From contig JAFUZD010000097.1 in the NCBI GenBank assembly GCA_017476785.1, forward strand, positions 1-36,341: DNA of 36,341 bases, in the 5' to 3' direction. Source of the DNA: Prevotella sp. GTDB lineage: Bacteria; Bacteroidota; Bacteroidia; Bacteroidales; Bacteroidaceae. Each line of letters begins with the position of its first letter. Position 1 is the first letter of the stretch. A program made the translations under genes and the position numbers. Under the pieces are notes generated by a model. It did no database searches. It was given only the letters and a program-made list of their open reading frames with translations, and had not been told where the DNA came from. This document shows, piece by piece, positions 13,981 through 22,173 of this stretch.

Positions 13981-14937
13981 ATGCGTAAAGTAATAGGAAT
14001 AGGCGAGACCGTTCTCGACATCATCTTCCGGGGCAACCAGCCCGTCAGTGCCATACCGGGTGGCAGCACGTTCAATGCCATCATCTCGCTCGGCCGCTCG
14101 GGCATACCTACCTCGTTTATCAGCGAGACGGGCAACGACCGCGTGGGGCGGGGCATCATCCAGTTTCTCACCGACAATGGCGTCGACGCTTCTTACATCA
14201 ACGTGTATCCCGACTCCAAGTCGCCCCTCTCGCTGGCATTCCTCAACGAGCGCAACGATGCCGAGTACATCTTCTACAAAGACCACCCGCACGACCGGCT
14301 GGACTTCCAGTATCCCGACGTCTCGGCCGACGACATCGTGCTCTTCGGCAGCTACTATGCGCTCAATCCCGTCATCCGTCCGCAGGTGCAGGGCTTTCTG
14401 GAGTACGCCCGCCAGCGCGGTGCCATTCTCTACTATGATGTCAACTTCCGCGCCTCCCATCGCGACGAGGTGGTGAAGCTGACGTCCAACTTCCTCGAGA
14501 ATCTGGAGCTGGCCGACATTGTGCGCGGCTCGTCCGAGGACTTCGAGGTGATGTTCAACAAGACCGACCCCGACGTCGTCTACCGCTCGCAGATTTCGTT
14601 TTACACCAAGAAGTTCATCTATACCCGCAGTGCCGACCCCGTGGAGCTGCGTGCCGAAGACGGCTTCAGCAAGCAGTACCCCGTGCCGCAGACCGATACC
14701 GTCAGCACTATTGGGGCTGGCGACAACTTCAATGCGGGCTTCCTCTACGGGCTCATCTGCAACGGCATCAGGCGCAGCCATATAGACGGACGGCTCACCG
14801 ATGACCAGTGGGATCGCGTCATCCACTCTGCCCAGCAGTTCTCGGCCGAGTGCTGCAGCAGCATCAACAACAGCGTTTCCATCGAGTTCGGTGCCCGGAA
14901 AAAGGCGGAACTGCCGAGCTTTGTAACCAACGAGTGA
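13981..14937 (+). CDS. PfkB-family carbohydrate kinase
   Basis: This 318-residue kinase of the ribokinase/PfkB family transfers phosphate from ATP to a sugar or nucleoside hydroxyl in the cytoplasm. The N-terminal glycine pair motif is AIPGGSTFNAIISLGRSG (residues 25-42). The C-terminal signature STIGAGDNFNAG (about 242-253) supplies the anion hole and the catalytic base Asp248. Family members in Bacteroidetes are often called fructokinase, but the substrate cannot be told here. The frame is open far upstream of 13981, through the M16 gene on the other strand. ATG 13981 is chosen because it begins the family's N-terminus (MRKVIGIGETVLDI) and follows a promoter box. The flavodiiron gene starts 35 bases downstream, possibly on the same mRNA. 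Confidence 0.92.
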   Translation: MRKVIGIGETVLDIIFRGNQPVSAIPGGSTFNAIISLGRSGIPTSFISETGNDRVGRGIIQFLTDNGVDASYINVYPDSKSPLSLAFLNERNDAEYIFYKDHPHDRLDFQYPDVSADDIVLFGSYYALNPVIRPQVQGFLEYARQRGAILYYDVNFRASHRDEVVKLTSNFLENLELADIVRGSSEDFEVMFNKTDPDVVYRSQISFYTKKFIYTRSADPVELRAEDGFSKQYPVPQTDTVSTIGAGDNFNAGFLYGLICNGIRRSHIDGRLTDDQWDRVIHSAQQFSAECCSSINNSVSIEFGARKKAELPSFVTNE

Positions 14938-14972
14938 TTCAACGATTATTTTTTACACCAATTTTACACACG

Positions 14973-16181
14973 ATGCAACAAATAACCAACAACATCCATT
15001 ACGTGGGCGTGAACGACCGCAACAAGTCGCTCTTCGAGGGACTGTGGCCGTTGCCCTATGGCGTCAGCTACAACAGCTACCTGATTGACGACGAGAAAAC
15101 CTGTCTGATTGACACCGTGGAGGTGGACTTTTTTACCCAATTCATCGAGAACATCCGTGAAGTCATCGGCGACCGCCCCATCGACTATCTGGTCATCAAC
15201 CATATGGAGCCCGACCACAGCGGTTCGTTGGCCCTCATCCGCAAATACTACCCCGACATTCGCATCGTGGGCAACAAGAAGACTTTCCAGATGATGCAGG
15301 GCTTCTACGGCCTGACCGAGGGGCTGGAGGAGGTGAAAAACGGCGATTCCATCGAGCTGGGAGCCCTGAAGCTGAGCTTCGTGCTCACCCCGATGGTCCA
15401 CTGGCCCGAGACGATGGTGACCCTCTGCCAGTCTGTTGCGACTGAGTCGCAACAAACGGGAGAGACGGTGCTCTTCAGCGGCGATGCCTTTGGCTGTTTC
15501 GGCGCGCTCAACGGCGGCGTCATCGACGAGCAAATCAACTGCGACGTCTTCTGGGACGAGATGGAGCGCTACTACTCCAACATCGTGGGCAAGTACGGAA
15601 CGCCCGTGCAGAACGCACTGAAGAAGCTGGCCGACGTGAAGCTGGACTACATCTGCGCTACCCACGGTCCCGTTTGGCACGCCTACATCGACCGCGTCAT
15701 CGGTGTCTACGACCGGCTGTCGAAGTATGAGACCGAGCCGGGACTCGTCATCTGCTACGGCACGATGTACGGCAACACCGAGCGCGCTGCTGAAGTGATA
15801 GCCCGTGCTGCCTCGGAGGCCGGCGTGAAGAACATCGTGGTGCACAACGTGTCGAAGACCCACCATTCCTACATCATCCGCGACGTGTTCCGCTACCGCG
15901 GCCTCATTGTCGGCGCCCCCACCTACAATACCGCCCTCTACCACGAGATGGACGTGCTGCTCTCTGAGTTGGCTGGTAAGGACATCAAGAACCGCCTGTT
16001 CGGATGGTTCGGTTCTTACGGGTGGGCATCGAAGGCAGTGAGCGAAATTGCCCGATGGAATGAGGAAAAACTGCACTATGAACCCGTGGGCGAGCCCGTG
16101 GAGATTAAGCAGTCGCTGACCCCCGAGACGAAGGCACAGTGCGAGGCACTGGGACGCGCAATGGCCGAGCGGCTGAAGTAG
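14973..16181 (+). CDS. Flavodiiron protein (A-type, O2/NO reductase)
   Basis: This 402-residue protein joins a metallo-beta-lactamase-like diiron domain (residues 1-250) to a C-terminal flavodoxin domain. Diiron ligands are visible: His77, Glu79 and Asp81 in NHMEPDHSGS, His143 in MVHWPETM, Asp171 in FSGDAFG and His231 in ATHGPVWH. The FMN loop is CYGTMYGNTE (261-270). Such cytoplasmic enzymes reduce oxygen to water or NO to N2O and protect anaerobes. Compared with what I expect of relatives, about ten residues are added between WPETM and LFSGDAFG (around 152-163), and they coincide with a 21-base palindrome. The insertion lies in a loop between ligands and need not stop activity. ATG 14973 matches the family N-terminus (MQQITNNIHYVGVND); the open frame extends upstream but overlaps pfkB. 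Confidence 0.94.
   Translation: MQQITNNIHYVGVNDRNKSLFEGLWPLPYGVSYNSYLIDDEKTCLIDTVEVDFFTQFIENIREVIGDRPIDYLVINHMEPDHSGSLALIRKYYPDIRIVGNKKTFQMMQGFYGLTEGLEEVKNGDSIELGALKLSFVLTPMVHWPETMVTLCQSVATESQQTGETVLFSGDAFGCFGALNGGVIDEQINCDVFWDEMERYYSNIVGKYGTPVQNALKKLADVKLDYICATHGPVWHAYIDRVIGVYDRLSKYETEPGLVICYGTMYGNTERAAEVIARAASEAGVKNIVVHNVSKTHHSYIIRDVFRYRGLIVGAPTYNTALYHEMDVLLSELAGKDIKNRLFGWFGSYGWASKAVSEIARWNEEKLHYEPVGEPVEIKQSLTPETKAQCEALGRAMAERLK
15434..15454. repeat. Palindrome inside the flavodiiron gene
   Basis: TGTTGCGACT and AGTCGCAACA form a perfect 10-bp inverted repeat around a single G. It encodes residues about 154-161, inside a stretch that appears to be extra relative to other flavodiiron proteins. 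Confidence 0.8.
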
Positions 16182-16215
16182 GCCTGTGCGCTCACTGCAA
16201 TGGCAATCCCTACAC

Positions 16216-16257
16216 AAAAAGGGCCTTACAGAGCGATTGACTCTGTAAGGCCCTTTT
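16216..16257. terminator. Bidirectional terminator between the flavodiiron and LOG genes
   Basis: AAAAAGGGCCTTACAGAG (16216-16233) pairs with CTCTGTAAGGCCCTTTT (16241-16257), with A- and T-runs at the ends on both strands. It serves the flavodiiron gene and the convergent LOG gene. Confidence 0.9.
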
Positions 16258-16294
16258 GCATTGGGACGGTTGCCGCCCTCTGTCGGGCAGCGGC

Positions 16295-16855
16295 TCACGC
16301 TTCTGCAGCCTTCTCCGTGCCCTCTTCCTCCAGCAGTTGTGCCAGCTCGTCTAAGTTGTTGGCCACTTGAATGTACGTGCGCCACTGCTTACGCGTCACG
16401 CCCTGCCTATGCAGGTCGTCGAGCATTGCAATGAGCGAGTCCCAGAAGCCCTTCATATTATAGAGGATGACGCGCTTCTGGTGATAGCCGATGGTGGCCG
16501 ACGCCGCAATGCTGAACACCTCGTCCAGCGTGCCGATGCCGCCCGGCAGTGCCACGAACACGTCGCTCTGGGCTTCCATCAGCTGCTTGCGCTCGTGCAG
16601 CGAGTCGCACGGAATCTCCACATCGACAAACTGCGAGGTGCGCCCGTAGCGCTCCACGATTCTCGGGATGACCCCAATGGTGCGCCCGCCCGCCTCCTTC
16701 GTGGCCCGTGCGATGCGCTCCATCAGTCCTTGGTTCACACCGCCGAACACGATGGTGTGGCCTTTTGCGGCTGCCCACCGCCCCAGTTCCTCGGTCATCG
16801 AGAAGAAGTCGTGGTCTATCTGGTGGTTGGCCGAACAGAAAATACAGATCTTCAT
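16295..16855 (-). CDS. LOG-family protein (nucleotide phosphoribohydrolase-like)
   Basis: This 186-residue Rossmann-type protein has the LOG family signature: an Arg-Lys pair in LHERKQLM (89-90) and PGGIGTLDE (104-112), which forms the phosphate-binding and catalytic site. The N-terminus MKICIFCSA and the glycine motif VFGGVNQGLM (36-45) also fit. LOG enzymes cleave nucleoside 5'-monophosphates to base and ribose 5-phosphate; in plants and some bacteria they activate cytokinins. The in vivo substrate in Bacteroidales is not known to me. It is transcribed away from the DEAD-box helicase gene, with a very short leader: the promoter box ends 8 bases before the ATG. Confidence 0.9.
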   Translation of the reverse strand: MKICIFCSANHQIDHDFFSMTEELGRWAAAKGHTIVFGGVNQGLMERIARATKEAGGRTIGVIPRIVERYGRTSQFVDVEIPCDSLHERKQLMEAQSDVFVALPGGIGTLDEVFSIAASATIGYHQKRVILYNMKGFWDSLIAMLDDLHRQGVTRKQWRTYIQVANNLDELAQLLEEEGTEKAAEA

Positions 16856-16862
16856 ACTGTTG

Positions 16863-16870
16863 CAAAGTTA
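16863..16870 (-). promoter_or_regulatory. Promoter box for the LOG-family gene
   Basis: The minus strand reads TAACTTTG (TAnnTTTG), whose last base is 8 bases from the ATG at 16855, implying a nearly leaderless transcript. Confidence 0.65.
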
Positions 16871-16914
16871 CGAAATAATTCTCAATTCTTAATCCTTAAT
16901 TCTCAATTTATTCG

Positions 16915-16922
16915 TACCTTTG
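16915..16922 (+). promoter_or_regulatory. Promoter box for the DEAD-box helicase gene
   Basis: TACCTTTG matches TAnnTTTG. Because transcription would start past 16922, a TTG codon at 16920 cannot be the translation start. This box helps to decide the start of the helicase gene. Confidence 0.7.
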
Positions 16923-16946
16923 CAGCCGAATAATAACACATTGATT

Positions 16947-18812
16947 TTGAAGACATTTGAAGAACTGGGCGTGAGCGAGCAGATTCGACGCGCCATTGAA
17001 GAACTGGGATTTACCCATCCGATGCCCGTACAGGAGGAAGTGATACCCTACCTGCTGGGCAATCAGAACGACATCATCGCATTGGCACAGACGGGAACGG
17101 GCAAGACGGCCGCTTTCGGCATTCCCGTGCTGCAGCGCATCGACACGCAGCGTAAGGAGACACAGGCCGTCATCCTGAGCCCTACGCGCGAGCTCTGCCT
17201 CCAGATAGCCGACGATCTGCGCGACTTCTCGAAGTATATCGACGGCATTCACATCGAGGCCGTCTACGGCGGAGCCAGCATTGAGCAGCAGATTCGCGCC
17301 CTGCGTAAGGGCGCACAGGTCATCGTGGCCACTCCCGGCCGACTGATTGACCTGATGAAGCGCGGCGTGGCGCGCCTCGACACGGCCTACAACGTGGTGC
17401 TCGACGAGGCCGACGAGATGCTCAATATGGGCTTCTCCGAGAGCATTGACGCCATTCTGGAGCACATCCCGGCCGAGCGTAACACGCTGCTCTTCTCGGC
17501 CACGATGAGCCGCGAGATAGAGCGCATCGCCAAAGGATACCTGAAAGACTATAAGGAGATTGTGGTGGGCAGCCGCAACGAGGGTGCCGAGAACGTGAAC
17601 CACGTATATTATATGGTAAACGCTAAGGACAAGTATCTGGCACTGAAGCGCATCGTGGACTACTATCCGCGTATCTTCGCCATCATCTTCTGCCGCACGA
17701 AGGCCGAAACGCAAGAGGTGGCCGACAAGCTGATACGCGACGGCTACAACGCCGAGAGCCTGCACGGCGACCTGAGCCAGCAGCAGCGCGACCTGACGAT
17801 GCAGAAGTTCCGCCAGCATACGGTGCAGCTGCTCGTGGCTACCGACGTGGCCGCACGTGGGCTCGACGTGGACGACCTGACCCACGTCATCAACTACGGA
17901 CTGCCCGACGACATTGAGAACTACACCCACCGCTCAGGACGCACGGGGCGCGCCGGCAAGAACGGCACGTCCATCTGTATCGTGCACAGCCGCGAGAAGC
18001 ACAAGATACGGGCTATCGTGAAGGAAATCGGTAAGGACTTTGTGGAGGGAATCATCCCATCGCCGCAGGAAATCTGCACCAAACAGCTCTATAAGGTGAT
18101 GGACCAGATAGTGAAGGTCGACGTGGACGAGGAGCAGATAGCCCCGTTTATGCAGGAAATCGACCGCTACTTTGAGTATGTGGATAAGGAAGACCTGATA
18201 AAGAAGATTGTGTCGCTGGAGTTTGGCAAGTTCCTCGCCTACTATGCCGATGCGCCCGAGCTGTCGCCCGTGAACAGCCGCGAGAAGAAACCGCGAGACG
18301 AGAAAGGGGCGCGCGGACAGAAGAAGAGCGGCCCGATGCAGGTGTCGGAGGGCTACCATAAGCTGTTCATCAACCTCGGAAAGACCGACGGTTTCTATCC
18401 CGGCGAGCTGATGCAGTATATCAACAAGCACGTGGCGGGCCACGTGGCCGTGGGGCATATTGACCTGCTGCAGAAGTTTGCCTACTTCGAAGTGCCCGAA
18501 GACGACGCCGCTAAGGTGATGCGTGCCCTTAATGGCACGCGCTACCGTGGGCGCGAGGTGCGCTGCAACGATGGCGACGAGGGTGGCCGCACGCCGGCCA
18601 AGCGCTCGTCTCGTCCGTCAGACCGCGCTCCCTATGCCGACCGTCCGCGCCGTTCCAAGCCCGCGAAGAGCCAGCCGAAGGAGCATCCTCATTATACGAA
18701 GGACGACTGGATGCAGTTCCTTAATCCTGCAGGAATGAAGTTGAAAGGCCCTCTTCCCGACTTCAGCGAAGAGGGATGGGCACGTCGTAAGCCCAAGCGC
18801 AAGAAAGACTGA
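16947..18812 (+). CDS. DEAD-box ATP-dependent RNA helicase with DbpA-like RNA-binding domain
   Basis: This 621-residue helicase unwinds RNA duplexes in ribosome assembly or cold adaptation. Motifs are in order: the Q-motif region (FTHPMPVQEEVIPYLL), AQTGTGKT (47-54), PTRELCLQ, TPGRLID, DEAD (153-156), SAT (184-186), then ARGLDV and HRSGRTGRAG in the second RecA domain. Residues about 465-540 (HKLFINLGKTDGFYPGELM onward) form a DbpA-type RNA-binding fold, and a basic low-complexity tail follows. There is no in-frame ATG near the N-terminus. TTG at 16947 gives MKTFEELGVSEQ, which matches how I expect relatives to begin, and lies about 20 bases past the presumed transcription start. TTG 16941 is the alternative. 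Confidence 0.92.
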   Translation: MKTFEELGVSEQIRRAIEELGFTHPMPVQEEVIPYLLGNQNDIIALAQTGTGKTAAFGIPVLQRIDTQRKETQAVILSPTRELCLQIADDLRDFSKYIDGIHIEAVYGGASIEQQIRALRKGAQVIVATPGRLIDLMKRGVARLDTAYNVVLDEADEMLNMGFSESIDAILEHIPAERNTLLFSATMSREIERIAKGYLKDYKEIVVGSRNEGAENVNHVYYMVNAKDKYLALKRIVDYYPRIFAIIFCRTKAETQEVADKLIRDGYNAESLHGDLSQQQRDLTMQKFRQHTVQLLVATDVAARGLDVDDLTHVINYGLPDDIENYTHRSGRTGRAGKNGTSICIVHSREKHKIRAIVKEIGKDFVEGIIPSPQEICTKQLYKVMDQIVKVDVDEEQIAPFMQEIDRYFEYVDKEDLIKKIVSLEFGKFLAYYADAPELSPVNSREKKPRDEKGARGQKKSGPMQVSEGYHKLFINLGKTDGFYPGELMQYINKHVAGHVAVGHIDLLQKFAYFEVPEDDAAKVMRALNGTRYRGREVRCNDGDEGGRTPAKRSSRPSDRAPYADRPRRSKPAKSQPKEHPHYTKDDWMQFLNPAGMKLKGPLPDFSEEGWARRKPKRKKD

Positions 18813-18852
18813 GCTGTCGCCTCCGGCCATTCCGTCGGTTGATTCGGCGCAG

Positions 18853-19896
18853 TCAGGGGTGGTAGTCTCTGGGGCGCTGCCCCGTTATCTTGAAGAAGGC
18901 GCGGCGGAAGGTCGACGTGCTGTTGAACCCGCTCTTGTTGGCAATGTGGTCAATAGTGTACTCCGGGTGCTCTTCCATCAGGGGAATGCTCTTCTTGTAG
19001 ATGCGCAGGTGGTTGATGTAGTCGTAGAACGTCTGCTGGCATACGGTGCTGAAGTAGTCGCTCAGATACGTGCGATTGGTGTTGATGGCAGCAGCGAGCT
19101 CGTTTAGCGTCAGGTCTTTCTTCAAGTAAAGCTCTTCCTGCTCCATCAGTTCCTCCAGCCGTTGGACGAAGGTATATTCGCGCACGGGCATTCTCTCAGC
19201 GTCATCTTCTTTTTCAGCGTCCGTCTCTCTTTCAGTGTCATCCTCTATCTCTATGGGCTTGATGTCCCAGCTGTAATGCAGCACAACCTGCCACATCACG
19301 ATGGTGGATATGTAGTAGATGGTGTCAGCAATGCTGTTGGCTATCAGTGACGTGGCCAGCCACGCCAGCTGGCTGATGATGGCAAAGAGGAACACGATGC
19401 GCAGCCAGCTGATGTCAAGGCGGTCGATGTTGGAGTAGTTGGCGCGGATGTAGCGAATGTAGCGGCGCGCGCGGAAGTAAGCGATGAACACGATGGTCCA
19501 CGCATAGACGAAGAGAAAGCAGACGTAGGCTTGGACTACGCGCTCCACCGGCCACACTGCGTAGAGCAGCGTGAAGGCGGCAAAGGGTATGCAGAGCTTC
19601 AGCAGGCGGCTCTTGGTGGTCCATCGGGGCTGCGTCAGTTCGAAGACGAGCACGGTGTAGCTGATGGCCGACCATCCGTCGCAGATGATAATGGCATTGA
19701 GCATCTGCGGCGTGTACAGGCTGGGAAAGGTGATGAGGATATCCTTCAGGTTAAGCAGGGTCCAGAGCACAAAGATGTAGCCGAGGATGGTCTGCCAGCG
19801 TGTACGGCTTTCCATCGCGAAGATGCGGGCGACATACATCGCGAAGTACATTGTGGCTGCGCCAACAAAGAAAGCCGACAAGTTGATTCCGTTCAT
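18853..19896 (-). CDS. Membrane-anchored AraC-family transcriptional regulator
   Basis: This 347-residue protein has about six hydrophobic segments in residues 5-210, then an acidic linker (about 217-236, rich in Glu and Asp). A C-terminal AraC-type DNA-binding domain follows, with two helix-turn-helix units: LNELAAAINTNRTYLSDYF (264-282) and the region IDHIANKSGFNSTSTFRRAF (about 315-334). The layout suggests sensing at the inner membrane and DNA binding inside the cell, a common regulator form in Bacteroidetes. It is convergent with the helicase gene. No confident TAnnTTTG box was found in front; a weaker GATATTTG lies near 19926-19933 on the minus strand. Its target genes and signal are unknown. 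Confidence 0.88.
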   Translation of the reverse strand: MNGINLSAFFVGAATMYFAMYVARIFAMESRTRWQTILGYIFVLWTLLNLKDILITFPSLYTPQMLNAIIICDGWSAISYTVLVFELTQPRWTTKSRLLKLCIPFAAFTLLYAVWPVERVVQAYVCFLFVYAWTIVFIAYFRARRYIRYIRANYSNIDRLDISWLRIVFLFAIISQLAWLATSLIANSIADTIYYISTIVMWQVVLHYSWDIKPIEIEDDTERETDAEKEDDAERMPVREYTFVQRLEELMEQEELYLKKDLTLNELAAAINTNRTYLSDYFSTVCQQTFYDYINHLRIYKKSIPLMEEHPEYTIDHIANKSGFNSTSTFRRAFFKITGQRPRDYHP

Positions 19897-19962
19897 TCAG
19901 TCTCGTTGTTTTCGTCGTGCAAATATCGCAATAATTGCTGAAATGGCCAAACGAAAGAGGGC

Positions 19963-20010
19963 AAAAAACCTCCCGGCTTCCCTTTTGACAGGGGAGGCCG
20001 GGAGGTTTTT
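19963..20010 (-). terminator. Terminator after the S46 peptidase operon
   Basis: AAAAAACCTCCCGGC at the left pairs with GCCGGGAGGTTTTT at the right (19997-20010), with an inner TTCCC/GGGGA pairing. It lies 38 bases past the S46 stop codon and ends in a T-run on the minus strand. Confidence 0.88.
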
Positions 20011-20048
20011 CTGTGCCGTTTCCGGGCAGTGGGGTATGGCGGCCGGCT

Positions 20049-22160
20049 TTATTTGGCAGCAATCTCTTGAATCAGACGGTCGGCGTGGCCCCAGCGGTCT
20101 ATCATAAAGAGCACGAAGCGGATGTCGACGCTGATGGTGCGTGCCAGCTGGCTGTCGAAGAAGATGTCGCTCGAGAGCGAATCCCAGTTGCCGTCGAAGG
20201 CCAGACCGATGAGCTGTCCCTTACCGTTGAATACGGGTGAGCCCGAGTTGCCGCCCGTGATGTCGTTGTTGGAGAGGAAGCAGCACTGCATCGTTTGGGA
20301 CTTGGGGTCGGTATAGCCTTCGAGGCTGGTGTTGCCGAGGAAGTCCATCATCTCGGGCTCTACCAGATAGTCGCTGATTTCATTTCCAAGATGCATCTTG
20401 TCCAGCAGGCTCTCGGCCGTGGTGAAGAATCCCGACGACTTCCCGTTGAGGACGTAGCCGCCAATCTGTCCGTACGAGAGGCGCATCGTGAAGTTGGCAT
20501 CCGAGTAGAGCGGCATATCCATCTCCATCTGCATCTTGGCATCGGTGAGATAGCGCTCCTGCTCGTCGATGGCTACGCTGGCGGCACCAATCTGCGAGCG
20601 GATGACGCTGAGTGTCTCGATGAGGTCGAGACCCATCTGTACGCCCGGGTCTTTGGTGTACGACTTACGGTTGACGTAGATGGGCTTGCCGGTCTTCAGC
20701 AGTATCGACTTCTTATAGAGGTACTGGGCATAGCGGTCGCAGTCGCCGCCGAACTGGCTGTCGATGGTCTTGAAGAAGGCAGGGTGGTAGTCGACAGGCA
20801 CCTGCTCGCGATAGTTCTTCAGCAGTGCGCCCAGTATCTCGCAGTCGGTGGCAGCGTCCCACGTGTCGGTGTTGTCGCTGAACTCGATATACTGCTTGTT
20901 CTTCTTGTCCTTCGGACCCTTCACCTCGATACCCATATTGACGACACGGGCGCGGCGCGACAGCTCGTCGGTGCGGCCGAAGGTCTCGCTCCAGTAGTAG
21001 AGGGCGCGCAGGGCACTGAAGCGCTGCTGGTAGAGCGACTTGAGCAGGGTGAAGTCGAGCTTGCCCTTCAGCTGTCCGGTAGAGTCCTGCCATTGCTGGA
21101 TGCGGCCCTCATACTGGCGTTTCTGCTGGATGAGGCCGATGCTGTCGATGCACTTGTTCATTCCGATGGAGTTCTTCCAGTAGTTGGCACTCTGGGCGTA
21201 CTTGGAGTCATACTTGATGCGCACGGCAGCCGAGGCGTCCATATGGCGGCGCATAATCTCCTGCTTGATGGTGCGCACTTGGATATAGGTGGCGTTCATT
21301 GCGTCGCGGCGCTCCTGTATGCCGTAGCTCGACAGGTAGCGCGAGGTGGAGCCGGGATAGCCGATGGTCATTGCGAAGTCGCCCGGCTGATAGCCTGCGA
21401 GCGACACGGGTGCCCACGACGTGGGGTGATAGGGCACGTTCTTCTCCGAATACTCGGCCGGTCCGCCCGTTACGGGGTCGCAGTAGATGCGGAACACGGA
21501 GAAGTCGCACGTCTGGCGTGGCCACATCCAGTTATCGGTGTCGCCGCCGAACTTACCCATCGACTTGGGAACGGCGAACACGAGGCGCACGTCGGGGAAG
21601 TCGCGGTAGGTGGTGGCGTAGAACTTGTTGCCCTCATAGAAGGGCTTGATTTCCAGTCGCAGCGTGGAGTCGGTCTCGCGCAGGGTGCGCTGCAAGTCGC
21701 TTTGCAGCGAGTCGATGAGGGCTTCCTGCTCGTAGAAGTTCAGCTCGTAGAAGCCCGTCGAGTCGAGTGCTTCAGTGATGTCTACCTGATTCACCATAAA
21801 GCTGACGAAGAGGTTCTCGTTGGGCAGCTCCTCTGCGTACGACTTAGCCACGAATCCGTTGAGCATATAGTCGTGGTCCACGGTGGAGTGGCTGCGGATG
21901 GACTCAAAACCGCAGTGGTGGTTGGTGAAGACGAGCCCGTTGGGGCTGACCACCACGCCCGAGCAGTAGCCGCCGAAGTTGACCACGCAGTTCTTGATGG
22001 CTCCCTCGCCCTCATAGAGCGAGCTGTACGGCAGTTCAAATCCCTCCTGCTGCATCTGTTCGTAGATAGCCTGCGGCAGGTTGTAGAGTGTCCACATTCC
22101 CTCGTCGGCCTTAGCGGCGAGCGATATGAGGCACATCAGTGATAACAGAATCTTTTTCAT
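20049..22160 (-). CDS. dpp7: S46-family dipeptidyl-peptidase, DPP7-like
   Basis: This 703-residue exported serine exopeptidase removes dipeptides from oligopeptides in the periplasm, feeding amino-acid use. A signal peptide covers residues 1-18. The chymotrypsin-like triad is visible: His82 in FTNHHCGF, an Asp in the region GGDTDNWMWPRQTCDFSVF (about residue 215-230), and Ser639 in GGNSGSPVF. The specificity position in AFDGNWDS is Gly657. As I recall, DPP7 (hydrophobic or broad P1) has Gly there and DPP11 (acidic P1) has Arg, so this looks DPP7-like. ATG 22160 was chosen because it begins the signal peptide; the frame is open to 22223 but overlaps the flippase gene. It is the last gene of a minus-strand operon, 13 bases after the flippase. 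Confidence 0.93.
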   Translation of the reverse strand: MKKILLSLMCLISLAAKADEGMWTLYNLPQAIYEQMQQEGFELPYSSLYEGEGAIKNCVVNFGGYCSGVVVSPNGLVFTNHHCGFESIRSHSTVDHDYMLNGFVAKSYAEELPNENLFVSFMVNQVDITEALDSTGFYELNFYEQEALIDSLQSDLQRTLRETDSTLRLEIKPFYEGNKFYATTYRDFPDVRLVFAVPKSMGKFGGDTDNWMWPRQTCDFSVFRIYCDPVTGGPAEYSEKNVPYHPTSWAPVSLAGYQPGDFAMTIGYPGSTSRYLSSYGIQERRDAMNATYIQVRTIKQEIMRRHMDASAAVRIKYDSKYAQSANYWKNSIGMNKCIDSIGLIQQKRQYEGRIQQWQDSTGQLKGKLDFTLLKSLYQQRFSALRALYYWSETFGRTDELSRRARVVNMGIEVKGPKDKKNKQYIEFSDNTDTWDAATDCEILGALLKNYREQVPVDYHPAFFKTIDSQFGGDCDRYAQYLYKKSILLKTGKPIYVNRKSYTKDPGVQMGLDLIETLSVIRSQIGAASVAIDEQERYLTDAKMQMEMDMPLYSDANFTMRLSYGQIGGYVLNGKSSGFFTTAESLLDKMHLGNEISDYLVEPEMMDFLGNTSLEGYTDPKSQTMQCCFLSNNDITGGNSGSPVFNGKGQLIGLAFDGNWDSLSSDIFFDSQLARTISVDIRFVLFMIDRWGHADRLIQEIAAK

Positions 22161-22173
22161 AAGTTTGGTATGG

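Noticed and set aside
18853..19896. The AraC-type regulator as controller of the xylan operon
   Set aside because: It is more than 6 kb away with unrelated genes between, and nothing in the sequence links them.
19926..19933. GATATTTG as promoter box for the AraC-type gene
   Set aside because: It lacks the leading TA of TAnnTTTG; too weak to list as a feature.
20295..22142. 615-codon plus-strand open frame opposite the S46 gene
   Set aside because: The S46 gene on the other strand has the full triad and a signal peptide; this frame has no motif.
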